A program made the translations under genes and the position numbers. Under the pieces are notes generated by a model. The model was not told the DNA's origin. It did not search any database and was given only the letters and a program-made list of their open reading frames with translations. Positions 1-7,429 of a DNA stretch of 28,937 bases are shown here, in pieces; positions within the stretch are counted from its first letter, which is position 1; every line of letters begins with the position of its first letter. This DNA comes from JAVMKJ01 sp031732875 (GTDB taxonomy: Bacteria; Pseudomonadota; Gammaproteobacteria; Competibacterales; Competibacteraceae), in contig JAVMKL010000131.1 of NCBI GenBank assembly GCA_031732875.1, forward strand, positions 1-28,937, written 5' to 3'.

Positions 1-31
1 CCACTCGTTTCACGGCGACTAAAATTTTCAT
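1..31 (-). CDS. etfB: Electron transfer flavoprotein beta subunit, N-terminal fragment (partial)
   Basis: Only the first ten codons are inside the window; they read MKILVAVKRV from the ATG at 31-29. This is the very conserved start of bacterial EtfB, the small subunit of the FAD-containing ETF that passes electrons from acyl-CoA dehydrogenases to ETF-quinone oxidoreductase. A perfect AGGAGG ribosome site lies at 43-38, six bases before the ATG, which supports a real start. The gene follows the acyl-CoA ligase in the same direction after 123 bp, which fits a fatty-acid oxidation unit continuing off the left edge. The call rests on ten residues plus the ribosome site, so it is a strong suggestion only. 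Confidence 0.72.
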   Translation of the reverse strand, partial: MKILVAVKRV

Positions 32-154
32 ACCAATCCTCCTGTATTCATCTAATTAATAAGCAGACTTGGCTCTGTTATCACTGGCCCGGGGTTGTCC
101 CTGCGATCGTTGCCGAGTCCAGCAAAGCATTTCGTTGTCCCCCTCGACAGGCTG

Positions 155-1795
155 CTATTCGGTCGTGTAGCGTTCGCGCATCACCTTTTTATCGAGCTTG
201 CCGACGCTGGTCTTGGGTAGCGCGTCCACGAAGACCACGTGCTCCGGAACCCCGTATTTGGACATGATGCCCTTGGCGGCGAAGTCCTGGAGCAGAGCCT
301 TGATATCGGCCTCGCTGGCCTCCTGCCCGGTTTTAAGGACGACCACCGCCAGCGGCCGCTCGCTCCACTTGGGATCGGGCACGCCGATCACCGCGGCTTC
401 TTCTATCGCGGGGTGTTTGAGGATGAGATTTTCCAGCTCCAGCGAGGAGACCCACTCGCCACCGGTCTTGATCACATCCTTCAGCCGGTCGGTGATCTTG
501 AGATAGCCCTCCTCGTCGATCACACCGATGTCGCCGGTGTGCAGATAACCGCCGTGCCACAACGCTTCGGAATTCCTGGGATCCTTGAGATAACCCTGAG
601 TCAACCATGGCGCGCGAACCACCACTTCGCCTGGCGTCTTCCCGTCGTGCGGCAAATCGTTCATCTCCTCGTCCACCACGCGCAGTTCGACCAGTGGCAC
701 GGGCAAGCCGGTCTTGCAGCGGATGTCCAGTTGCCGTTCCTCGTCCCAGTCCAGCATGTGCGGTTTGAGTTGCGCCAGAGTCAGAATCGGGCAGGTTTCC
801 GACATGCCGTAGGCAGTGAACACGTCCACGCCCCGGGCGCGGGCCTGCTGAGCCAAGGTTTGCGGCAACGCCGATCCGCCGATGATCACCTTCCAACGCG
901 ACAGGTCGACCTCGTCCACAACCGGACTGGCGAGCAGCATTTGCAGGATGGTCGGCACACAGTGGGAAAAGGTCACTTTTTCCCGCTGAATCAGGCGTAG
1001 CAGGTGAGCCGGTACGTAGCGGCCCGGATAGATCTGTTTCACGCCCATCACCGTGGCGATGTAGGGGACGCCCCAGGCGTGAACGTGGAACATCGGAGTG
1101 ATCGGCAGATACACATCGTCGCGGCTAATGCCTTGTCGGCTCCCTGTCAGCGCTGTCATCACGCTGAAGGTATGCAACACCAGTTGCCGGTGGCTGAAAT
1201 ACACGCCTTTGGGCAGGCCGGTGGTCCCGGTGGTGTAGAACGTGGTAGCACGGGTGTCTTCCGAGAAATCCGGGAACGGGTAGTTGGGATCGCTGGCGGC
1301 CAGCAGCGCTTCGTACTCGGCGTCAATCTTTAGGGAGGTTGCTGGAAGCTGATCGGCATCGTTGAGCAACACCAGCTTCTTGACCGGTTCGATCCGGTCG
1401 CGAATGGCTTCCAGGATCGGCAGGAATTCAGTGTTGACCAGAATCACGTCGTCCTCGGCGTGATTGATGGTGTAGAGAATCTGCTCTGGAGACAGTCGGA
1501 TGTTCACGGTATGTAGTACCGCGCCCATCATCGGGACGGCGAAGAAGCACTCCAGATAGCGATGACTATCCCAATCCATCACCGCCACGGTATCCCCAGG
1601 TTTGACGCTCAATCCGGCCAGGCCGCTGGCCAGCCGGTGGATACGCTCGCCCATCTCCCGATAGGTTTGACGTTTGAAATCCCCGTAAACAATTTCCTGA
1701 TCGGGAAACTGGCGCAGCGGATTAGCCAGCAGATTTTTGATCAGCAGTGGGTAAGCGTATGCCGATAAGGTTTTATCTATGATGTTGTTGGTCAT
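155..1795 (-). CDS. Medium-chain acyl-CoA ligase, AlkK-like (AMP-forming)
   Basis: A 546-residue ANL-superfamily enzyme that would activate a fatty acid to its acyl-CoA through an acyl-adenylate, in the cytoplasm. The P-loop TTGTTGLPKG is at residues 188-197. The hinge block (HTGD...GYLKITDRLKDVIKTGGE) follows at about 417-446, and the C-terminal adenylation lysine is in SVGKLDKK (Lys533). The length is normal for the AlkK/FadD13-like group. The ATG at 1795 has an AGAGGA ribosome site six bases upstream. It lies 128 bp after the MaoC-like hydratase and 123 bp before etfB, all in one direction, so co-transcription is likely. The AlkK comparison rests on overall sequence and the AlkS-like regulator upstream. 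Chain-length preference cannot be read from sequence; branched, aromatic or dicarboxylic substrates remain possible. Confidence 0.9.
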   Translation of the reverse strand: MTNNIIDKTLSAYAYPLLIKNLLANPLRQFPDQEIVYGDFKRQTYREMGERIHRLASGLAGLSVKPGDTVAVMDWDSHRYLECFFAVPMMGAVLHTVNIRLSPEQILYTINHAEDDVILVNTEFLPILEAIRDRIEPVKKLVLLNDADQLPATSLKIDAEYEALLAASDPNYPFPDFSEDTRATTFYTTGTTGLPKGVYFSHRQLVLHTFSVMTALTGSRQGISRDDVYLPITPMFHVHAWGVPYIATVMGVKQIYPGRYVPAHLLRLIQREKVTFSHCVPTILQMLLASPVVDEVDLSRWKVIIGGSALPQTLAQQARARGVDVFTAYGMSETCPILTLAQLKPHMLDWDEERQLDIRCKTGLPVPLVELRVVDEEMNDLPHDGKTPGEVVVRAPWLTQGYLKDPRNSEALWHGGYLHTGDIGVIDEEGYLKITDRLKDVIKTGGEWVSSLELENLILKHPAIEEAAVIGVPDPKWSERPLAVVVLKTGQEASEADIKALLQDFAAKGIMSKYGVPEHVVFVDALPKTSVGKLDKKVMRERYTTE

Positions 1796-1817
1796 TGTTA
1801 TCCTCTCTTGTTGGGCA

Positions 1818-1847
1818 CTATCGGATAGGGCCGAATAGGCAGCCTAT
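1818..1847. promoter_or_regulatory. Pair of small inverted repeats before the acyl-CoA ligase gene
   Basis: Two perfect palindromes lie side by side 23-52 bp before the ligase ATG: CTATC-G-GATAG (1818-1828) and ATAGGC-A-GCCTAT (1835-1847). Both use the CTATC/GATAG words of the larger palindromes at 2477-2492 and 2650-2667, but with a 1-bp rather than 4-bp centre. They may be weaker sites for the same regulator, or may act in the leader RNA. This is inference from pattern only. Confidence 0.35.
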
Positions 1848-1923
1848 AAGCTGTCTGGTAAAAACCCATGGAGTCATATCGGTTTTCATCCCCCCATCGG
1901 CCCAGAATTGGGTGAAAGACGGC

Positions 1924-2403
1924 CTACCCTCTCCCTTGCGAGGCGATGAGCATTGTCAGGAACTCGGCGACCAAGGCTGGTTTGTCTTCGCCTTCGATGT
2001 CGATGGTATTGCGGGTCTTGATCAGGACGCGGCCCGATCCCTTGGTCTCCGCCGTTATCAGCTCTACGCGATTTCGTACCCGGGCACCGGCCTTGACAGG
2101 AGCCATGAAGCGCATCCGATCGAGTCCGTAGTTGAGTACCTGATCCGTATCTGGTGGGGCAAGACCAAGCTGGAGATGGGTAGTGGCGACCAGCGAGAGG
2201 CACAAAAAACCATGCGCGATCGTCCCACCATAGGGACTTTCTCTAGCCGCTCGCTCCCGGTCGACATGAATCCATTGGTGATCGCCGGTGCATTGGGCAA
2301 ACTGATCGATACACGCCTGGCCGATTTCGATCCAGTCCGAAACCCCCAGCTCACGACCGACGAATTCGCTGATCGTCGCGATGCCGTAGTTTGCTAGAGC
2401 CAT
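1924..2403 (-). CDS. MaoC/NodN-like (R)-specific enoyl-CoA hydratase family protein
   Basis: A 159-residue single hot-dog-fold protein. The hydratase-2 motif is clear: TGDHQWIHVD at residues 39-48, with the expected catalytic Asp41 and His46, followed by the conserved GTIAHGF segment (60-66). Family members hydrate trans-2-enoyl-CoA to (R)-3-hydroxyacyl-CoA; NodN-type members are less well characterised. The reading frame is open 16 codons further upstream, to 2451. The ATG at 2403 is preferred because homologues begin near here and the purine-rich AGAGGTAAGGAG directly precedes it. It is the first gene after the LuxR regulator on this strand, with two palindromes in the 292-bp gap, and precedes the acyl-CoA ligase. 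A role in acyl-CoA breakdown or in feeding (R)-3-hydroxyacyl-CoA to PHA synthesis is inference. Confidence 0.85.
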   Translation of the reverse strand: MALANYGIATISEFVGRELGVSDWIEIGQACIDQFAQCTGDHQWIHVDRERAARESPYGGTIAHGFLCLSLVATTHLQLGLAPPDTDQVLNYGLDRMRFMAPVKAGARVRNRVELITAETKGSGRVLIKTRNTIDIEGEDKPALVAEFLTMLIASQGRG

Positions 2404-2476
2404 CTCCTTACCTCTTGATCTGAACGGGTTATCAATTACGTCGATCAACACTGTAGACGTGCGAGGGAGAAGCTCA

Positions 2477-2492
2477 CCTATCGGTAGATAGG
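2477..2492. promoter_or_regulatory. Palindromic operator candidate 1 (CCTATC-N4-GATAGG)
   Basis: CCTATC-GGTA-GATAGG is a perfect 6-bp inverted repeat 74 bp before the hydratase ATG. Reading toward the hydratase, a weak -10 (TACAGT, 2455-2450) lies 21 bp beyond the palindrome, which would place the palindrome over the -35 position, as for a class II activator. A near-identical element is at 2650-2667. Similarity continues outside the palindrome on one side (AGGG and TGGGT words), so the two are copies of a longer site. A further GATAGG half-site is at 2511-2516. The likely ligand is the adjacent LuxR/MalT-type regulator, but this is inference. Confidence 0.55.
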
Positions 2493-2649
2493 CACTAGGG
2501 TTGGGTAGGAGATAGGGATCTGGGGACGGCCGCGGCCCGAGTTGAAAAGCTCCAACAATGGCCGCTGTGCGGAGCGCCTCTTAGCACGGATGCGTAAGAG
2601 GACCAGGCATCTGGTGCTCGGAACTGTAGATGTTCAGAGAAGGACCATT

Positions 2650-2667
2650 GCCTATCGCTCGATAGGC
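2650..2667. promoter_or_regulatory. Palindromic operator candidate 2 (GCCTATC-N4-GATAGGC)
   Basis: GCCTATC-GCTC-GATAGGC is a perfect 7-bp inverted repeat 28 bp after the regulator stop codon. It shares the CCTATC-N4-GATAGG core and the flanking AGGG/TGGGT words, in the same orientation, with the element at 2477-2492. It could be mistaken for a terminator of the regulator gene, but no T-run follows on the minus strand and the second copy has a different setting, so a protein-binding site is more likely. Confidence 0.5.
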
Positions 2668-2695
2668 GCAAGGGTGGGTGAGGGTTAGTATTGGA

Positions 2696-5347
2696 TTACA
2701 GTAGCCCGCGTTCGCGGGCTTTGGTGACTGCCTCGGTGCGATTGCGCGCCTGTAGCTTGCCGAAGATCTGGTGCAAATGCCACTTGGTGGTGCCGATGGA
2801 AATCCCCAGCTTATCGGCGATTTCCTGATTGGTGAGGCCGAAATCCAATAAGCGCAAGATCTCAAGTTGGGTTTTACTGACTGGCCCTGCCAGAGCATCC
2901 GGCGTGGGTACGGCTTCGCGGGGAAAGGCCTGCAATAGCTCGATAACGAAAGCAGGCGCTACATGGCGCAGTTGCGGTAGCAGCGCGGCTACAGTCGGAC
3001 CTTCGTCGAGGAAAACCCGCCGATACCCAGGCGAGGAGGCCAGCGAGAGCGCCTGCGTCAGCCGATCCAGAGCGGCAGCCCGGTTGCCGGAAGCCCGCTT
3101 GCACAGCGCCTGTAGCACGTAAACGGTGATCAGGCTGCCGTTCCGTTCTTCTTTGATTGCCGCCATCTCGAGAATATTTAATACTCGCTCCGCCATTCGC
3201 GGCTGATTTTGCGCCAGCAGTAGGCGTGCATAAATCAAGCGTTCGAACTCGGAAGGGGATTCGGCCGAGATCGCTGCCTTATCCAGAGTTCGCGCGGCCG
3301 CAGTGACGTTTCCCTCGCGCAATTGCAGTTCTGCGGCGGCTGCGTCTATCAACCGCCAGCGCCGGGGATTTTCGGATTTTTCGGCGAGTCGCCGCGCTGC
3401 CGTCAACGTATCCCAAGCCGCTTCACGCTCGCCGCTGACATGCTGTAGCTTGGCGAGCGATCGTTGACCCATCAAAGTGTAATAGACCATTCCCAACTGC
3501 TGACAGAGCGTGATGCCTGTAATCAGATTACACCGGGCCGACTCCAAATCGTTGATTTCGTAAAACAAGACACCCAACGGCACGTAGACCAGGCCGGCGA
3601 CCGCCAGCGGCTTACCACGGACATCCACGTAGCGTTCGACGCTCTCGCAGCAAAGCAGCATCGCCTCCCGCAAACGGCCCTGGGCATACATCAGCGGTGC
3701 CAGATTACCGAGTGCATCCAGGGTGATTAAGTGATTGTCGAGCTTCTGACCGAGCCGCACGGCTTGGCCTAGCGTTTCGACGGCTGTTTTCCGATCGCCA
3801 GAGAGGCGTTGCGCATGGCCCAGCAGGCTAAGCGCACAGGTGTGAAAGAAGGATCCGCTTTCGCGCAGTTCGTCCAGGGCTTGCCGAGCGAGAGCCACAG
3901 CCTTCTCCGGATTACCCCGATTAATTGCCAGGAACGCCTGGAAAGCCAGCAGCGTCGCTTGATGCGAGGGGGGAATGTCGGCGTGCTCGGCCATGCGAGC
4001 GGGTGCGGAATACGTTTCGGCCTCCTCGATCCGGCCGCGTAGATATAACAACCAGGCTTTATAACCAGAAAGGTCGCCATGGACACGGATCGTGCTATCG
4101 GGCAGCGCTTCCAGCCAAGCCAGCACCGCAGGAAATTCGCCTCGGCATAACATCCCGTCCACATGGGTGCGGATCAATGATACGGTAGTGGAGATGTCTC
4201 CTGCTGCCAGAGAATGTTTAACCGCTTCAGTACCGAAGCCGTTGGCTTCATACCAGGCGCTGGCTGTCCGGTGCAGTGCTATCTGCTCGTCGGTGCTCAA
4301 GTCTACTCGCAGAAAATCGGCGAGGAGTTGGTGATAACGGTACCACTGACGATGATCATCGAGTCTGATCAGGAACAAATTGGCCTGTTCAAGCTGGGCC
4401 AGGATCGATCTGCTGTCTGTTCGATCAGTCAATGCATCGCAGAGAGAGGCGCTGAGTCGGTCTAATATCGCTGTTTGGCGCAGAAAGGCACGGATTTCCT
4501 TCGGCTGCTGGCGAAGCACTTCCGCCGCCAGATAGTCGATCACATAGCGGTGCTCGCCGCTAAAAGTTTCCACGGCCTCTGCAAGATGATTCACTCCCTC
4601 GATCCGCAAATGACCCTGCAAGGAAAGCGCCGCCATTTGGAGCCCTGCGATCCAGCCTTCTGTTCGCGTCTCCAATACCCTGACCGACTCGGTATCAAGC
4701 TCGAGTCCCATGGTCCGATTCAGAAACAATGCAGCCTCCTCATCCGAGAAGCGCAAATCTTCCAGACCGATTTCAGCGATGCGATCCAGTGCCCGCCAGC
4801 GTGGCAAAGGTAGCCTCGGCTCTTCACGGGTGGCGATGATCAGTCGCAGATGTTCCGGTAAGTGATTGACAGCAAAGGTTACAGCCGCGTCGATCTCCGG
4901 ATCTGCGATCACGTGATAGTCGTCCAAAACCAGTATGATCGGGGCTGGTACGTCAACGACTTCATTGAGCAACTGGACCATCAGAGCCTTGGGTGTCGGG
5001 GTTTGCAGGGAGCCCAGCAAAGACAGTGGTGCCCGTCCGATCCCTGGCTCGACGCTCTGCAGGGAAGCGACCAGATAGGAAACGAAGCGCACGAGATCGT
5101 TATCGTCTTGGTCGAGTGAGAGCCAGGCGACGCGGCGATGGCCATTGCCGGTGCTGATCCAGTCGCTTATCAGAGTCGTCTTACCAAAGCCGGCTGGACC
5201 GGAGATGAGTGTCAATCGCCTGCTCGTGCCTTCCGCCAGGCGTGTCAGCAGTCGGTTTCGGGAAACCAATTGCGGCCGTGGCGGCGGGATGCTGATTTTC
5301 GTCTTGAGAAGAGGTGAGTATTCAGGAGACGACACTGAGTAACCCAA
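2696..5347 (-). CDS. MalT/AlkS-type LuxR family ATP-dependent transcriptional activator
   Basis: An 883-residue STAND-class regulator with the usual three parts. There is an N-terminal ATPase module (Walker A GPAGFGKT 50-57; Walker B IILVLDDY 137-144), a long helical TPR-like sensor region (about 340-800), and a C-terminal LuxR helix-turn-helix (last 65 residues, containing LTNQEIADKLGIS). MalT and AlkS, both about 900 residues, are the model members: ligand plus ATP drives oligomerisation and activation. The neighbours are an acyl-CoA hydratase and an AlkK-like ligase, so the inducer may be a fatty acid, alkane or acyl-CoA; this is inference. The start is uncertain: the frame opens at a TTG (5347), with a GTG four codons later (5335), and neither has a good ribosome site. 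The two palindromes after the gene are candidate targets. Confidence 0.88.
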   Translation of the reverse strand: MGYSVSSPEYSPLLKTKISIPPPRPQLVSRNRLLTRLAEGTSRRLTLISGPAGFGKTTLISDWISTGNGHRRVAWLSLDQDDNDLVRFVSYLVASLQSVEPGIGRAPLSLLGSLQTPTPKALMVQLLNEVVDVPAPIILVLDDYHVIADPEIDAAVTFAVNHLPEHLRLIIATREEPRLPLPRWRALDRIAEIGLEDLRFSDEEAALFLNRTMGLELDTESVRVLETRTEGWIAGLQMAALSLQGHLRIEGVNHLAEAVETFSGEHRYVIDYLAAEVLRQQPKEIRAFLRQTAILDRLSASLCDALTDRTDSRSILAQLEQANLFLIRLDDHRQWYRYHQLLADFLRVDLSTDEQIALHRTASAWYEANGFGTEAVKHSLAAGDISTTVSLIRTHVDGMLCRGEFPAVLAWLEALPDSTIRVHGDLSGYKAWLLYLRGRIEEAETYSAPARMAEHADIPPSHQATLLAFQAFLAINRGNPEKAVALARQALDELRESGSFFHTCALSLLGHAQRLSGDRKTAVETLGQAVRLGQKLDNHLITLDALGNLAPLMYAQGRLREAMLLCCESVERYVDVRGKPLAVAGLVYVPLGVLFYEINDLESARCNLITGITLCQQLGMVYYTLMGQRSLAKLQHVSGEREAAWDTLTAARRLAEKSENPRRWRLIDAAAAELQLREGNVTAAARTLDKAAISAESPSEFERLIYARLLLAQNQPRMAERVLNILEMAAIKEERNGSLITVYVLQALCKRASGNRAAALDRLTQALSLASSPGYRRVFLDEGPTVAALLPQLRHVAPAFVIELLQAFPREAVPTPDALAGPVSKTQLEILRLLDFGLTNQEIADKLGISIGTTKWHLHQIFGKLQARNRTEAVTKARERGLL

Positions 5348-5819
5348 TACTGTAAATTTTTGGCAGCGAAATAGTCGCGCCCTGTAATGGCCTAATGGGA
5401 GCGAAGCTATAATTTAACGACATATAAGTGTCGATTCCCGCAAGATTATATTGCCACTCGGAGCCGCCGTCTGCTGAAATCGCGGCGACCTGGAGGGAGA
5501 CCGATCCATGATCGCGGAACGAAGGACCCGGCAGCGTCGCCACAATCTTCCAGGCCGGCTCGGTTCGCGGCTGATCCGGCGATCCACTTCTCGCTTTGCG
5601 GCCTTCGCCGAGGTTCGACTCGGTTATATGCTTGGATCGGTCGCGGTGGTGCGATCTGCCGATACGTGGATCGTGGTCGGCCTGGGCTCGCTCAATCGCT
5701 ATGATCACGGTCTCGACTTTGGCCATTTTGGGGTTTTGACGCGAGGGGAGGTGGCGCGTGGCGCCGGGGTGATTTGGTCGATCCGGCGCGATCTGACCCG
5801 AGGAATTAAAGGTGAGGGA
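5348..5819. other. Divergent intergenic region, apparently non-coding
   Basis: A 472-bp stretch between the divergent regulator and GTPase genes. Frames are open on both strands (for example plus from 5508, joining the GTPase frame), but the translations look like random arginine-rich GC translation and match no recognised family. A perfect inverted repeat CGACA-TATAAG-TGTCG is at 5418-5433, beside a plus-strand TATAAT (5408-5413) that lacks a convincing -35. This could hold the promoters for both genes. Nothing else was recognised. Confidence 0.5.
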
Positions 5820-7361
5820 GTGAAAATCTTATTCGACCGAATCGACCGCCTGCGCTTGGTCGCGCTGCTGCTGTGGGCGCTGCCGGTCGTCGCCCTGTTG
5901 CCGCTGGGCGCGTTCTGGTTGTGGCAAATCGATTCGTTGCGGTGGTGGCTGGTGGCGATGGCGGCGTGCAGCATCGCCGGTTATGGCCTCCAATACTGGT
6001 TGTCGCGGCGCGATCGCAAGCTGCTGGCCGACGCGGCGACCGGTCCCGACCCGCACTGGCCACCGAAGGCGGACGGAGCCTGGACGGCGGTCGAGCGGCT
6101 GGTGGAAGAGGTGAAACCGGAGGATTGGCCGTTGCACGAGGGCGGCCGGATCTGGACGCTCGGGCAACGGACGTTGGAGGTGGTTGCCCGATACTATTAC
6201 CCCGAGGTGGAACGGCCGCTGTTGGAATTGACCGTGCCGCATACCTTGTTGATCGTCGAACGAGCCAGCCGCGATCTGCGCGCCACGGTCGCGGAACAGA
6301 TTCCTCTCAGCCATCGCCTGACCATCGGCGATCTGATCCGCGCCTGGCGCTGGAAGGCAACGGCCGAGCGTTTGCTGAACGTTTATCGGGCAGGCCGGCT
6401 GGCGATCAATCCGGCCGACGCCCTGTTGAGCGAAGTCTGGGGCCAGTTGCGCGGTCGGGCCTACGGCGCGGCCTGGGCCGATCTGCACCGTTGGCTGTTG
6501 CGCGAGTACGTGCGCAAAGTCGGGTATTACGCCATCGAACTGTACAGCGGGCGGCTGACGCTGGCCGACGCCGAGGCGACCGCCGTTCCGACGTCGGGTT
6601 CCCGGCGCGATCTGGAACGAGCCGCCGATAACGCCACGCCGATGGGCGAGCCGTTGCGGATCGTGGTGCTGGGCCGGGCCAACGCCGGCAAATCGAGCCT
6701 GATCAACGCCCTGTTCGGCCGGCTGACCGCCGCGACCGACGTATTGCCGGACACGACCATGGAATTGAGGGCCTACCGGCTGGAACGCGACGGACTGGAG
6801 GCGGCCCTGATCTTCGACACGCCGGGCTGCGATACCGAACTGCCGAACGAGAAGACGCTACGGAAAGCGGTGATGGATGCGGATTTAATCCTCTGGGTTT
6901 GCGCCGCGCATCGCGCCGACCGGCAGGCGGATCGGGAACGGCTGGACGCGGTACGTGCCGGTTACACCGCTCGCGCCGACCGCCGGCCGCCGCCGGTGTT
7001 GATCGCGGCCAGCCACATCGACCAGTTGCGCCCGCATCGCGAATGGCAGCCGCCCTACGATCTGCGGAATCCACGCAATGCCAAGGCCGCCAACATCCGC
7101 GCGGCGGTGGAAGCGGTGGCGGTGGATTTGGCGGTGCCGGTCGCCGATGTCATTCCCGTCTGTCTTGCTGAAGGGCGGGTCTACAATGTGGACGACGCGT
7201 TTTGGGCCGCCATTCTCGACCGGCAGAACGAAGCGAACAAGGTTCGTTTTCTGCGTTGCCTGGAGGCCCGGAGGCGGAGCGAGAATTGGGCGCTGCTCGG
7301 CCGACAACTGGCGAACACAGGCCGGTTGCTGCTGGCATTGCCGGGGCGGGCGTTAAATTGA
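5820..7361 (+). CDS. Membrane-anchored Era-like GTPase, 50S ribosome-binding-GTPase fold
   Basis: A 513-residue protein read from the GTG at 5820. Two hydrophobic helices (about 11-36 and 41-61) anchor it in the inner membrane. About 210 mostly helical residues follow, then a C-terminal GTPase domain. G1 is GRANAGKS (285-292), G3 is DTPG (333-336), and G4 appears as SHID (398-401) instead of NKxD or TKxD. It resembles proteobacterial membrane GTPases of unknown role. The frame is open back to an ATG at 5508, but the extra 104 codons look non-coding, while membrane helices starting right after the GTG are typical of this group; AGGTGAG precedes it. The restriction-modification gene begins 68 bp downstream in the same direction. 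The cellular role is unknown. Confidence 0.75.
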   Translation: MKILFDRIDRLRLVALLLWALPVVALLPLGAFWLWQIDSLRWWLVAMAACSIAGYGLQYWLSRRDRKLLADAATGPDPHWPPKADGAWTAVERLVEEVKPEDWPLHEGGRIWTLGQRTLEVVARYYYPEVERPLLELTVPHTLLIVERASRDLRATVAEQIPLSHRLTIGDLIRAWRWKATAERLLNVYRAGRLAINPADALLSEVWGQLRGRAYGAAWADLHRWLLREYVRKVGYYAIELYSGRLTLADAEATAVPTSGSRRDLERAADNATPMGEPLRIVVLGRANAGKSSLINALFGRLTAATDVLPDTTMELRAYRLERDGLEAALIFDTPGCDTELPNEKTLRKAVMDADLILWVCAAHRADRQADRERLDAVRAGYTARADRRPPPVLIAASHIDQLRPHREWQPPYDLRNPRNAKAANIRAAVEAVAVDLAVPVADVIPVCLAEGRVYNVDDAFWAAILDRQNEANKVRFLRCLEARRRSENWALLGRQLANTGRLLLALPGRALN

Positions 7362-7429
7362 TAGGTTGTGACCCTGCTCGCTCGAAAAATCCAGCCGAGC
7401 AATCTTCAATATTCTTTGGCCCGGAGCCG

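Noticed and set aside
2650..2667. Palindrome after the LuxR-type gene read as an intrinsic terminator
   Set aside because: No T-run follows on the minus strand, and a near-identical copy with shared flanks occurs 174 bp away in a promoter-like position.
5508..5819. N-terminal extension of the GTPase from ATG 5508
   Set aside because: The 104 extra residues look like non-coding translation. The GTG at 5820 places the membrane helices at the N-terminus, as usual for this type of protein.
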